A stretch of DNA of 42,283 nucleotides from Clostridiaceae bacterium. Its GTDB lineage: Bacteria; Bacillota; Clostridia; Saccharofermentanales; DTU023. This document shows, one piece after another, positions 15,958 to 25,093 of the stretch (position 1 is its first letter; the number at the start of each line of letters is the position of its first letter). The stretch covers positions 1 to 42,283 of the forward strand of contig JAAYRL010000032.1 in assembly GCA_012518795.1 (NCBI GenBank), written 5' to 3'. The translations under genes and the position numbers were made by a program. The notes beneath the pieces were generated by a model. That model was given only the letters and a program-made list of their open reading frames with translations. It was not told the DNA's origin and did no database searches.

Positions 15958-17385
15958 TCATCTATCTCCCCTCTTTTGTCTATTGATCATCCTGATACTC
16001 TTAGTAAACATGCCTAACATCTTACTTACCATAGTTCTATTAACCCAAACCAACACGGCTAATAATCCCCATGCCATCCTTTGCATCCAAAGCACATCTG
16101 ATATCATCAACCATATCTGGATTGAAATCAGAATGTAAGAAAGAATATCACTGCCAAAAGAAATATCTAATTTTAGTATTTTTTTAGTATCAATTAATCT
16201 GATCAACCAAATCAATAGATAACTTAACAATGTTGCGATCGCTGCGCCCTGTGCGTTAAAGATCGGAATCAATAATGCATTCAGTGCAATATTTGTTATA
16301 GCAGCTGAAACTGTTGAAATAAACAGCATTTTTGTTTTTTTGGATGATGTGTAAATAGTCCCCAGATAACCCGCCATTGCCTGAAATAAAAACGCAAAAA
16401 GTAAAACCGGGACGAATCTCCAACCATCAAAAAAATCATTTAAAAACAAAAATCTCGCCAATACTTTTGACAAACAAATAAATCCGGACACCATAAGAAT
16501 ATTTAAACTTGAATATATTTTGTAAATGTTACTATAAAATAATCTGGATTTTTCACTTCCGAAGTCATCAACAGCAGAAATCTGCCATGCCCCAATAAAA
16601 ATGGTTGATATTATTGCAAACATGGACGGTATCCTTTGAGAAACAGAATAGACTCCTGTTACCGCAACTCCAAGGAAAAGAGTCAACATGTACTTATCTG
16701 ATGAATTGCTAACCCACCAACTTAGTGAATTAGGAATCATAGGTATTGAGTATTGAAGCATTTCCTTGAGTAATTTTCTATCAATCTTTAACAATGATAT
16801 ACAATATTTCCATAACTTTCCCCTAATAAAAAGGAATACAATCGCAATCACATTTGATAGAATTAAGGATAATAAATAACCGATTATGCCAATCTTTAAA
16901 CCAAGAAGAAAAAACACATTCAATCCAATAAGCGCAATCGTTTGAACAACTCCACTAATTGAATATACATCAACCTTTTCTATTCCTTTTACAAATTGTG
17001 ACACTAATGTATGTATAGTTGTCATTAAATAATATAAAATAAAAAACCAATAATATCGGGCAAGATTCTTACTCAAAAGCAAAATCGGAGAAAAAACTAG
17101 CATGATACCAAAACCGCATATTGTTATTGTCATCCCAATCGCAAATACTTGTTTTGAATCCTTATTATCGTCCAGAGCAAATCGCATAACTGCTTCACTG
17201 ATAATAAGTGTAAAAAATGGGGCCAACAAGTTAATAGTGGTTGTCATCAAATCTGCAATTCCATATTCTGTAGTTGTAAGTACTGCTGTGTAGAGCGGCA
17301 TCATAAAAAACGACAACAATTTTGAGGCAAAATTACCAAGCGTTATAAACGCCATGTTTTTTCCCAATTTTCTATACTGTCGCAT
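15958..17385 (-). CDS. Wzx-type polysaccharide flippase (MATE/MOP family)
   Basis: A 475-residue membrane protein with about 12-14 membrane segments. The N-terminus MRQYRKLGKNMAFITLGNF and the LLSFFMMPLYTAVLTTTEYG stretch are typical of the polysaccharide transporter (RfbX/Wzx) branch of the MOP exporters. It should flip the lipid-linked repeat unit to the outer face for Wzy. It starts with ATG 17385, ten bases after AGGA, and lies between the two FrhB-like genes. It is the only flippase in the window, so it may serve both loci. Confidence 0.92.
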   Translation of the reverse strand: MRQYRKLGKNMAFITLGNFASKLLSFFMMPLYTAVLTTTEYGIADLMTTTINLLAPFFTLIISEAVMRFALDDNKDSKQVFAIGMTITICGFGIMLVFSPILLLSKNLARYYWFFILYYLMTTIHTLVSQFVKGIEKVDVYSISGVVQTIALIGLNVFFLLGLKIGIIGYLLSLILSNVIAIVFLFIRGKLWKYCISLLKIDRKLLKEMLQYSIPMIPNSLSWWVSNSSDKYMLTLFLGVAVTGVYSVSQRIPSMFAIISTIFIGAWQISAVDDFGSEKSRLFYSNIYKIYSSLNILMVSGFICLSKVLARFLFLNDFFDGWRFVPVLLFAFLFQAMAGYLGTIYTSSKKTKMLFISTVSAAITNIALNALLIPIFNAQGAAIATLLSYLLIWLIRLIDTKKILKLDISFGSDILSYILISIQIWLMISDVLWMQRMAWGLLAVLVWVNRTMVSKMLGMFTKSIRMINRQKRGDR

Positions 17386-17388
17386 GTC

Positions 17389-18555
17389 TTAATATCCTGC
17401 TAGGCGATACAAAATTGATGCCTTAACTCTTCTTAAAAATCTTAATTTCCCATACCCGCCCCATTTTGCTGCAACAGCAGTAAATCCTTTTCGAGAATAC
17501 AGGTGCCAAAATTCGTCATATATTTCACCATAATTTGTGGAATTGAATAAATTATGCTGTTTTAGAACATCACTGCTATATGAGCTATTTTTTAATGACA
17601 ACAAATCAAGTAGAGTGCTAACAATTTTATTTCCTTTTGAGGTATTCGAAAGCACCATTGAAATTCCTTTATTGTCAGAAAAATCACTATCGATTTTCTC
17701 TATTCCCCAAAAATCTCCTATAGTAATATCTCCAACACTACTTAGTGACGCATACGGACAATAAAAACAACTTGGTCTAAGCATGCAATCCCGTAAAAAT
17801 AATTTCGCAAATGATTGAGTAATATGATTATCCTTTATAACGTTTCCGTTAGCAAAATTTACTCTGATATGATAGCCTCTCCATCCAACCTCTTTATCTC
17901 TGAAAGAATAATCTTCGAGCTTTCCATGATATTTTTTTTCGATAAAAGATACATAATCTTTCCATATTTTCGGTGAGGGAACTCCATGACAAACAATATC
18001 AACTAAGACAAGCAGATCCTCATCATACTTTTTATTCTTTAAGAACTGTTTTAATCCTGCAATTTGACAAGGAGTGCCGCTAAACATTACAAGCTTTCCG
18101 GAATTCAGTATTTCATAGGTTCTTCTGTATATAAAGCCAATGTTACTTTGAACATATTTACTTCCCAGGAATGCATCTCTTTGTTCTTTATTATCGGCCT
18201 CTGCGTGAACAACTTCCATTTTTTCATTGTATTGCACACCGATACATACACCGTTTTGTTCAAGAATCCAATCGGACAATGCTGTATATATTCCACCGGA
18301 AGACGATTTTTCCCTGATAATATCTTGATTTTTTACACCAAGAACTTCATCACATTTTTCGTTCTTATGCTTTTCCTCCAACGCAATTGGACAGCTCTTT
18401 TTGCACAATCCGCAATTAACACATTTTTCCTGTTCTATATGCGGGTACAAGAATCCCTGCTGGTCCGGAACCATTGTAATTGCATTGTATATACAACTAT
18501 TTGCACATGCACCACAGCCATAACAATCACTTTTTTTATCATAAAGATTAATCAT
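17389..18555 (-). CDS. FrhB-like iron-sulfur flavoprotein, second copy
   Basis: About 388 residues with the same layout as the gene at 14742: CYGCGACANSC and CVNCGLCKKSCP for two 4Fe-4S clusters, SSSGGIYTALSDWILEQNG, MFSGTPCQIAGL, DIVCHGVPSPKIWKDYV, FRDKEVGWRGYH and CFYCPYASLSSVGDITIGDF. The two are clearly paralogues but far from identical, so probably act on different substrates. I choose ATG 18555, eight bases after GAGG; a TTG at 18558 is in frame. The start overlaps the end of the upstream pyruvyl transferase gene, which suggests the two act together. Confidence 0.87.
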   Translation of the reverse strand: MINLYDKKSDCYGCGACANSCIYNAITMVPDQQGFLYPHIEQEKCVNCGLCKKSCPIALEEKHKNEKCDEVLGVKNQDIIREKSSSGGIYTALSDWILEQNGVCIGVQYNEKMEVVHAEADNKEQRDAFLGSKYVQSNIGFIYRRTYEILNSGKLVMFSGTPCQIAGLKQFLKNKKYDEDLLVLVDIVCHGVPSPKIWKDYVSFIEKKYHGKLEDYSFRDKEVGWRGYHIRVNFANGNVIKDNHITQSFAKLFLRDCMLRPSCFYCPYASLSSVGDITIGDFWGIEKIDSDFSDNKGISMVLSNTSKGNKIVSTLLDLLSLKNSSYSSDVLKQHNLFNSTNYGEIYDEFWHLYSRKGFTAVAAKWGGYGKLRFLRRVKASILYRLAGY

Positions 18556-19612
18556 CAATAATTCCTCTAATGTATTCTTCTGATTTATTACGCAACTCTT
18601 TAATCAACATATCTACATTATTCCAATCGATTTCTTTAGTAAGGAGTTGCCTGTCGAATCTATTGGTTGCTCGTTCATTTAATTGAACCGCTTCTAAAAA
18701 ATTCAAAATGCGGCTTCCCCGGAACTTATTGACTGTTACAAGAAAAGGCTTATGAAAGATACATGACAAAACTGTCCCATGGAATGAATCCGTAACAATA
18801 TAGTCAGCATTTCCTATAAGAGACAAAAATTCTTTCGGGCCGGCTTCATATATAGTTTCATGCTTATTTAATATTATTGGTTTTCTTCTACCGCTTATTT
18901 CAACCAATTCCAACCCTAAATATCTGGCCACTTTATCAGCTAATGCTAATGTATCTTCCGATTTGGACAGTTTGTACATGAGAATATATTTGTTCCTATC
19001 AATAGGTTTGACAAATGATGCAAGATATTTTTCTCCCGAAAGAATAGTTGGATCAACTACAACTAACGACTCTCTTTCCGTTATGGAATTCACAATCTTT
19101 TGAGCATCACTTTCTCTCAAGGAAATATAGTCAACATTAGAAATCAATACCTCAAACTCACTTGCTTCACTATCAGTAAAATGTGATTTTCCAATGCTGG
19201 CAGCATATGACACAATTTTTTTCGCATTCAAATTATCTAAGATACCGAAATAAGCTTTATCAAATCCTCTAGTTATATCAGGATTCCATATTTGATCACT
19301 TCCAAGAAATAACACATCATATTCGACATTAGGATCCGGTTGAACAAGTGTAAAATGATCTTTTTCAAATTTACTAAATTTATGCAGCTTATTCTTAAAA
19401 GATGATGCCGATATTAAAGACGTAATAAAAGAAAAAACCGAGTATGAATTAATTAGTTTATACTCATCTGTAACACGATACGGTCTATAGTCAATTATAT
19501 CCACCGTTTCAAAATACTCCAACAATTTGCACTGTAATGCATATGCCTGCAATACAGCGCCATAATTTGGAACGCAATGAAACGTTAAAATGGCAGCTCT
19601 TTTCCTCATCAT
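18548..19612 (-). CDS. Polysaccharide pyruvyl transferase family protein
   Basis: A 354-residue member of the CsaB/WcaK (PS_pyruv_trans) family. Seen: AILTFHCVPNYGAVLQAYAL, VDIIDYRPYR, VLFLGSDQIWNPDIT, VSYAASIG, SLRESDAQKIV, VVDPTILS, and ADYIVTDSFHGTVLSCIF near 270-290. The family transfers pyruvate from phosphoenolpyruvate as a ketal onto sugars, giving the polymer negative charge, though some members have drifted in function. It starts with ATG 19612 (or 19609) after AGGAGAAG and shares bases with the stop of the GT2 gene. It overlaps the FrhB-like gene downstream by 8 bases. Confidence 0.87.
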   Translation of the reverse strand: MMRKRAAILTFHCVPNYGAVLQAYALQCKLLEYFETVDIIDYRPYRVTDEYKLINSYSVFSFITSLISASSFKNKLHKFSKFEKDHFTLVQPDPNVEYDVLFLGSDQIWNPDITRGFDKAYFGILDNLNAKKIVSYAASIGKSHFTDSEASEFEVLISNVDYISLRESDAQKIVNSITERESLVVVDPTILSGEKYLASFVKPIDRNKYILMYKLSKSEDTLALADKVARYLGLELVEISGRRKPIILNKHETIYEAGPKEFLSLIGNADYIVTDSFHGTVLSCIFHKPFLVTVNKFRGSRILNFLEAVQLNERATNRFDRQLLTKEIDWNNVDMLIKELRNKSEEYIRGIIDD

Positions 19613-20601
19613 TATCTTCTCCTCAAATACTTTATTTTGTACAATATACGGAAAAGCTTTGGTGTAATAGCTGTAATAAAAACGTAAAACCTTTTTTTCA
19701 TTACTATTCTCTTATCAGTAATAATTTTGGGCAAAACTCTTCTAGCTATATATTTCAGTTTATCTGCTTCCTTATTAACATAATCATTGTTTGCCAAAAT
19801 TACTAATAAATGGTAAAGCAAATGCACAGTAATCTGTCTGCCATATCCGCCATAAGGCAAATTATGCTCTTTTGCATACTTTTCAACCTTTTCCGGGATC
19901 AAAAAGCAACTCATTTTTTTCTCATTTAAGGGAGATTTACTTGTGCTGCCTACAACGATACGGTAATGGTAGAAAGGATAAGCTAATATTGTCGCATTTC
20001 GAACTTTAGTAAGCACCCTGAAATTGAATTCCCAATCCTCTAATGTATGAATTTGCTCATCAAAATAACTATCTTTAATTATTAAAGTATCTATCATCAT
20101 AAAGCAAGATGATGCAATAAATTGAAATTTCAGGTGCTGTTCTATTAGTTGATGCGATGAAAGCTTTAGAGTATCGGGAATTGCAGTTGCATTAACAACT
20201 TTCTCATCATTTCTATAATATTGATTGCAAAAACAGACTTCCGTTTCAGAATTAATAATACGATGTAGCATTACCTCTACCATGTTTAACTCTACCCAAT
20301 CATCCCCGTCCACAAACATTAAGTAATTTCCTTTAGCTCTGATTATGCCCTCATTTCTGGCGGAACTTACACCGTTATTATTTGTTTCTATAAGAGTCAG
20401 ACGCTTATCTTTCTGTGCCAGCTTCCTGCAGATATCAGCACACCTATCCGGAGAACCATCAGAAATAGCCAATACTTCAATATTCTCATATGTTTGTCCG
20501 AGTAATGAATACATACATTGTTCAATATATTCTTCTACTTTATACATCGGAACAATAATAGAAACTAAAGGACAATCATTATGTTTTGTCATATCTACCA
20601 T
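19612..20601 (-). CDS. Family 2 glycosyltransferase
   Basis: A 329-residue GT-A enzyme: VSIIVPMYKVEEYIEQCM, AISDGSPD (45-52), NNNGVSSARNEG and the metal-binding DGDD at 98-101. The C-terminal part is basic, ending KYLRRR. ATG 20601 lies inside the 3' end of the Wzy gene (23-base overlap), and the gene ends on the start codon of the pyruvyl transferase, so it is part of a tightly coupled operon. It should add a sugar to the locus B repeat. Confidence 0.9.
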   Translation of the reverse strand: MVDMTKHNDCPLVSIIVPMYKVEEYIEQCMYSLLGQTYENIEVLAISDGSPDRCADICRKLAQKDKRLTLIETNNNGVSSARNEGIIRAKGNYLMFVDGDDWVELNMVEVMLHRIINSETEVCFCNQYYRNDEKVVNATAIPDTLKLSSHQLIEQHLKFQFIASSCFMMIDTLIIKDSYFDEQIHTLEDWEFNFRVLTKVRNATILAYPFYHYRIVVGSTSKSPLNEKKMSCFLIPEKVEKYAKEHNLPYGGYGRQITVHLLYHLLVILANNDYVNKEADKLKYIARRVLPKIITDKRIVMKKRFYVFITAITPKLFRILYKIKYLRRR

Positions 20602-21796
20602 TATCTATCTTATCTTCTATAATTCTATAATAACCTGAATCAATCGCCCCCGCAGCCAGGCCCCAAAATAAACATATGGCTAAAAAATAGCTTGGGTAAA
20701 TTATAACATGCGACACTGAAGCAATCACAAGTGATATTGTACAGGCAGCAGCATATGGAGCTGCTGCAGTTTTGTAGACTCTACACAAGTCACGGAAGAC
20801 CTGAAAGATTCTCTTGGTGAATATAGTTAACAGCAACGCTCCCAATATTCCGTAATCATATAGAACCTCAATTGTATCAGTATGTGCACTATACCCTATA
20901 GGCGAGTTTTTTAGAACTGCATCACAACCATGACCAAATATACACTGAATAGAATTGGATTCTCTTAACATCTTGATTGAAGTTTTCCAAATTGGAATTC
21001 TTTGAAAACCTTTAGCCTCTGTCATGGATTGAAATTTTGTTACTACACTGTAGGGCCCTTCCATATACGTGTACCAAATAAGAAAAATAACCATTGCAGA
21101 AATTATAATCAGTACCTTTAAAATAATCATACGTCGCTCTCGTGATTCTTTTTCGCTAAATTTATATTCAATAATAAAATATACGGCTAGTGCTAATATG
21201 AATGCAATTAATCCGGCTCTTTTAAAAGACAACACAATTGTAAAAAAACTTGCACCGACAACGCCCCATTTTACCAACTCATATTTTGACATCAAAGCTA
21301 GCGGTACCATAAACAATGTATAATATGCCATTGAAAGCTGAGGAATTCCTTTGTATGCACTAAATGATTTTATGCCCAGAAACAAATAGGCATATATAAA
21401 TGTAGTACATGAATACAATGAAAGTTTTTCTAATGCTTTAGGATCTGCAACTCCGCAAGAATATGCAGCCGAAAACACACCGATCCATGCAAGAGCCTTG
21501 CCGACTTGCTGAATCGTCAAGATAAAATCACAGCGTTGAATATATAAAATAAATGTGGTAATTGCAATTATCGGGGCTACAAATAATAGCGGAGTCAAAA
21601 TATGCTCCGTTTGAATCTTTCTTAAGTCAATAAACTTAAACAAATCCCAAAATCCCACAATAGCAATTATCAATGTCAAGTATTCTCTATACGGCAAAAC
21701 TGTTGAGTAAACTGCCAGCATATTTCCAGCAAACAAATATAACAGTCCCAGCTCTAACAATATTAATTTAAGTGATGATCTGTTTTTACTATTCAT
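20579..21796 (-). CDS. Wzy-like polymerase (locus B)
   Basis: A 405-residue protein with about ten to twelve membrane segments. The late stretch IFGHGCDAVLKNSPIGYSAH followed by DTIEVLYDYGILGALLLTIF is the usual Wzy/O-antigen ligase motif, with the His and the G-GILG helix. It is not an evident close copy of the Wzy at 356-1549, so the loci should make different linkages. It overlaps the GT4 gene upstream by 4 bases and the GT2 gene downstream by 23. Confidence 0.82.
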   Translation of the reverse strand: MNSKNRSSLKLILLELGLLYLFAGNMLAVYSTVLPYREYLTLIIAIVGFWDLFKFIDLRKIQTEHILTPLLFVAPIIAITTFILYIQRCDFILTIQQVGKALAWIGVFSAAYSCGVADPKALEKLSLYSCTTFIYAYLFLGIKSFSAYKGIPQLSMAYYTLFMVPLALMSKYELVKWGVVGASFFTIVLSFKRAGLIAFILALAVYFIIEYKFSEKESRERRMIILKVLIIISAMVIFLIWYTYMEGPYSVVTKFQSMTEAKGFQRIPIWKTSIKMLRESNSIQCIFGHGCDAVLKNSPIGYSAHTDTIEVLYDYGILGALLLTIFTKRIFQVFRDLCRVYKTAAAPYAAACTISLVIASVSHVIIYPSYFLAICLFWGLAAGAIDSGYYRIIEDKIDNGRYDKT

Positions 21797-22905
21797 AAAT
21801 TAGTCTCCACATACTGAGCATATATGTTTTCTAATTTTTGGACCGATGCAACAATATCAAATCCTTGCTTTTTGAGTTTTGACAATTCATCAAAACGTTC
21901 TGTTTTATTATTACGGTTAAACAATAATCTATCAACCCATTTATCTATACTGCCTAAAGGAAGATAAGATACGTTATCAAACACATCCAATTCTTTTGTA
22001 ATTGTATCTGAAAGAAGCACCGGTAAGCCGGATGCAACGGCTTCAACTCCTGCAATCGGAAATCCTTCATGCAGAGATGTTAACATAAAAATATCAAATG
22101 CCATATAAAGCTCATTTGCATCCTCACGTCTTCCCAACAGTTTTACATAATCTTCCATATTCCCATTTACAACCCTCTTTTGAAGATTTTTTTCATCTTC
22201 ACCATTTCCTGCTATAAGCATTATTCCATCAGGAACAATTTGATGAAATGCTTGCATAATTTCTAAAGCTTTCGAATGATTTTTTTCCTTTGATATCCTA
22301 CCGATCATGCCAACTACAAACTTGTCCTCAACTTCCAGTTCCTTCCTTTTAATCTCTCTTGCATGATTATCAAACAAATATTTTTCCAGTTCAATTGCAT
22401 TTGGGAGAACCGTCGCTTTTTTCCTCCGCATATTAAATCTCCCAAAGACTCTTTCTCCCGCGAGCTGGCCACAAGCAATTACATTAGTTGCATAATAACT
22501 ATTAAGAACACATCCTGATAATCTTCGGATTTCACCTTTCAACGAAGAGTAAGGAGATGAAGTATGCGCGTGGGCTATGCGACATGGAATCCCATTCTTT
22601 TTTGCAACTCGCAGAGCAACATATGATGTCTCATTCTCATGTACATGAACTGCATTATACTTTCCTGTAATTAATATTTTCTCCAATTCTTTAGAAAACT
22701 CTGCTATCCCCTCTGATTTTAACGGCAACCTTACAATATTTGCTCCCAGTTTTACCAGTTCTTCAGCATTTTTCCCAACTGTATCCGTGGTTAAAGCAAT
22801 ATCAAAATGAAACTTAGTCTGGTCCATATATCTGTAATAATTTAGTACAACCGTTGATATTCCGCCTGCGTCTGCTCCGGCCATGACATGTAAAATTTTG
22901 AACAT
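21793..22905 (-). CDS. Family 4 glycosyltransferase, EpsF/CapM-like
   Basis: A 370-residue GT-B enzyme beginning MFKILHVMAGADAGGISTVV, the form seen in EpsF-like capsule transferases. The C-terminal domain has VGMIGRISKEKNHSKAL, LIAGNGEDEKNLQK, KLLGRREDANELY and the EX7E pair in HEGFPIAGVEA. Start ATG 22905 after GGGGGCAG; it abuts the pyruvyl transferase gene. It adds a sugar to the locus B repeat; the donor is unknown. Confidence 0.9.
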   Translation of the reverse strand: MFKILHVMAGADAGGISTVVLNYYRYMDQTKFHFDIALTTDTVGKNAEELVKLGANIVRLPLKSEGIAEFSKELEKILITGKYNAVHVHENETSYVALRVAKKNGIPCRIAHAHTSSPYSSLKGEIRRLSGCVLNSYYATNVIACGQLAGERVFGRFNMRRKKATVLPNAIELEKYLFDNHAREIKRKELEVEDKFVVGMIGRISKEKNHSKALEIMQAFHQIVPDGIMLIAGNGEDEKNLQKRVVNGNMEDYVKLLGRREDANELYMAFDIFMLTSLHEGFPIAGVEAVASGLPVLLSDTITKELDVFDNVSYLPLGSIDKWVDRLLFNRNNKTERFDELSKLKKQGFDIVASVQKLENIYAQYVETNL

Positions 22906-24015
22906 TTACACTGCCCCCAACTGTATTATTTCTTTAATATAATCAGATGCTCTTATTCTTTCATTTTTTAAATGCTCATTAATTTCAGCATAATTAATAT
23001 CTTTTTTGGATTCTATAATTACCTTGTCCATTGTTGATACAAGTTTTTCAGACAAACCAGTTAATGCTAGGAGACTTTCAATTCTGGAATTAAACTCATT
23101 TCTAGGAACAACGATAAACTGCCTCTCCAGATTAATAGCGAAGGCCAATCCGTGAAAAGAATTTGTTACAACAAAATCCGCAAAAGCAAATAAAGATAAA
23201 AAATCTTTAGGTGACCTATGTGTAAATAACTGATCAACCATTTCAGGCTTCCTCAGCTCCCAAGATATCTTTACCAATCTCAAACCTTTTTCATCTGCAA
23301 TCTTCCGAGCATATTCTGTTGCGTGATTATCCTCATTGTATAAAAGCATAAGAATAAGATAAGGATCTTTTACCAGCCTTGGTGATGCAATTCGGAGCCA
23401 TTCCTCTTTGGTTAGCTGTAGTGTTGGATCTATAAGCTGTACCCCGTCACTTCTCCCTAATTGCTTTAATACTGCCAAACCCGAATTCTCTCTGACAGAT
23501 AACTTACAGTATTTATCAATGAGTGGCTTCGTCTGTCGTATTTCACTCTCCTCTAAAATTGTTTTTCCAAAGCTAGACACAAAAGATACTTTTGGTTTAT
23601 TGTCCGGAGCAAAAGTCAAAAAGAATCCTCGATCCACTCCTTTATTATATTCACTATTCCAGGTTTGATCGCTCCCCGTTATGTAAACATCAGCTTCAGG
23701 TGGATCTGCTTCAAGATCTTCAGAGGTTATATATTTTTTGGTCAGATTTAGATTCTTATTTATAAAACGACCAAATGTCAATTCTTTAAGTATTATCGAG
23801 ATTAATTTTAAAGGTTTGTACAGCCTCACCGGTAATTCTTTATTACTTCCCGCTGCCGCATTTTTAAGTATCTGTTTTTTTGTTCTTTGTGGAGAAATGT
23901 AATCGATAATTACAGTATCAAAACCGGCTTTTTCAAATATGCATTGCGTAGCATATGCCTGTAAAACAGAACCAAAATTATATACTCTGTGTAAAGTCAC
24001 GATAGCTGCTCTCAT
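22906..24015 (-). CDS. Polysaccharide pyruvyl transferase family protein, second copy
   Basis: A 369-residue PS_pyruv_trans protein: AIVTLHRVYNFGSVLQAYAT, VIIDYISPQR, DVYITGSDQTWNSEYNKG, VSFVSSFGKTIL, SVRENSGLAVL, LIDPTLQL and ADFVVTNSFHGLAFAI. The order of motifs matches the copy at 18548, with low identity outside them. Two such genes with two FrhB-like genes in one locus suggest two charged or modified sugars, or two steps of one modification. Start ATG 24015, ten bases after the GT2 stop. Confidence 0.87.
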   Translation of the reverse strand: MRAAIVTLHRVYNFGSVLQAYATQCIFEKAGFDTVIIDYISPQRTKKQILKNAAAGSNKELPVRLYKPLKLISIILKELTFGRFINKNLNLTKKYITSEDLEADPPEADVYITGSDQTWNSEYNKGVDRGFFLTFAPDNKPKVSFVSSFGKTILEESEIRQTKPLIDKYCKLSVRENSGLAVLKQLGRSDGVQLIDPTLQLTKEEWLRIASPRLVKDPYLILMLLYNEDNHATEYARKIADEKGLRLVKISWELRKPEMVDQLFTHRSPKDFLSLFAFADFVVTNSFHGLAFAINLERQFIVVPRNEFNSRIESLLALTGLSEKLVSTMDKVIIESKKDINYAEINEHLKNERIRASDYIKEIIQLGAV

Positions 24016-24025
24016 TGGTTATTCC

Positions 24026-25012
24026 TTATCTGTATTTCATATAATAATCAAGTATTTTGGCTGTTATGAAATTTCCAAAAATATTTTGGACGACTCTTAT
24101 GGTTTTAAGTTTTCTCGTTCTTCCGTATTTCATTACCCACTTATATTCTTTAAGAAACTTATTTGCCTTTGATTTATCTACATTATCCAGTCTTGAATAT
24201 TGCCAAAGCATTATTGAGTATTCATAGGCAGCAAAGCTTAAGGCATACTCGCATATTATATTTTTAGGAACTATTCCTTCACAAGTCTTACCAACGGTTT
24301 CTTTAACAAATATTCCTAAATCCCAGAAAGTTTTCGCATTGACAGAAGCTGTTCTAGATCCCTCCCGGTTTTGTCTATACTCATAATAGGGAAAAGTTAA
24401 GCAGTCAAATCTTTTTGCTATAAGTAGACAATCAAGGACATAACCCAAATCTTCACTTAATCTTCTATCATTTGGGAAGAAGATATGATTTTCTAATAAA
24501 AATGCTCTTTTGTATAGTTTTGTACAAGCACTTCCCGGATACTTCGGTCGTGTTGACAAATGCTCAAATACTTCTTCCCTTGGTTTTTTTCTAATCTGAT
24601 TCTGTACAAGACAATCGCCTAAGGATTTCATTTTGCCATTTGGATAGAATAATACATTGGCTTCCATAAAACAGATATCTGCATCTGAATAATCTATCCA
24701 TTCTGTTATTGATCCGATCGAACCATTTGCAAGTCTGTCATCAGAATCCAGAAACGCAATGTACTGGCCTTTAGCGACCTGTAAACCGGCATTTCTTGCA
24801 GAAGAAGGTCCTCCGTTCTCTTTGTGTATAATCTTAATAAAAGATTCTTTATATTCATTACATATCATCCCAGAGCTATCGGTTGAACCATCATTAACAA
24901 GTATTATCTCGCAATCCATATGTGGCTGGTCTAATATACTAGACATACATTCTCTGAGGTATTTCTCAACGTTATACACCGGAACAATTATGCTCAGTTT
25001 ATAATCAGCCAT
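24026..25012 (-). CDS. Family 2 glycosyltransferase
   Basis: About 328 residues from the ATG at 25012 (MADYKLSIIVPVYNVEKYL). The frame is open to an ATG at 25048, but that one lacks a ribosome site, while AAAAGGGA lies eight bases before 25012. GT2 hallmarks: VNDGSTDSSG, NGGPSSARNAG and the metal-binding DSDD near 89-92. The C-terminal region is basic and likely amphipathic, as in membrane-associated capsule transferases. Donor unknown. Confidence 0.9.
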   Translation of the reverse strand: MADYKLSIIVPVYNVEKYLRECMSSILDQPHMDCEIILVNDGSTDSSGMICNEYKESFIKIIHKENGGPSSARNAGLQVAKGQYIAFLDSDDRLANGSIGSITEWIDYSDADICFMEANVLFYPNGKMKSLGDCLVQNQIRKKPREEVFEHLSTRPKYPGSACTKLYKRAFLLENHIFFPNDRRLSEDLGYVLDCLLIAKRFDCLTFPYYEYRQNREGSRTASVNAKTFWDLGIFVKETVGKTCEGIVPKNIICEYALSFAAYEYSIMLWQYSRLDNVDKSKANKFLKEYKWVMKYGRTRKLKTIRVVQNIFGNFITAKILDYYMKYR

Positions 25013-25093
25013 GTAATATCCCTTTTGTTTTGCCTTGACAGAAAGCATCTTGTTTTTTATTTACAGACTTCTCTGCACAATCAACTAAATCAC

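Noticed and set aside
15544-16138. Plus-strand open frames of 157 and 76 codons
   Set aside because: They lie wholly within, and antisense to, well-supported FrhB-like and Wzx genes and show no motif or ribosome site.
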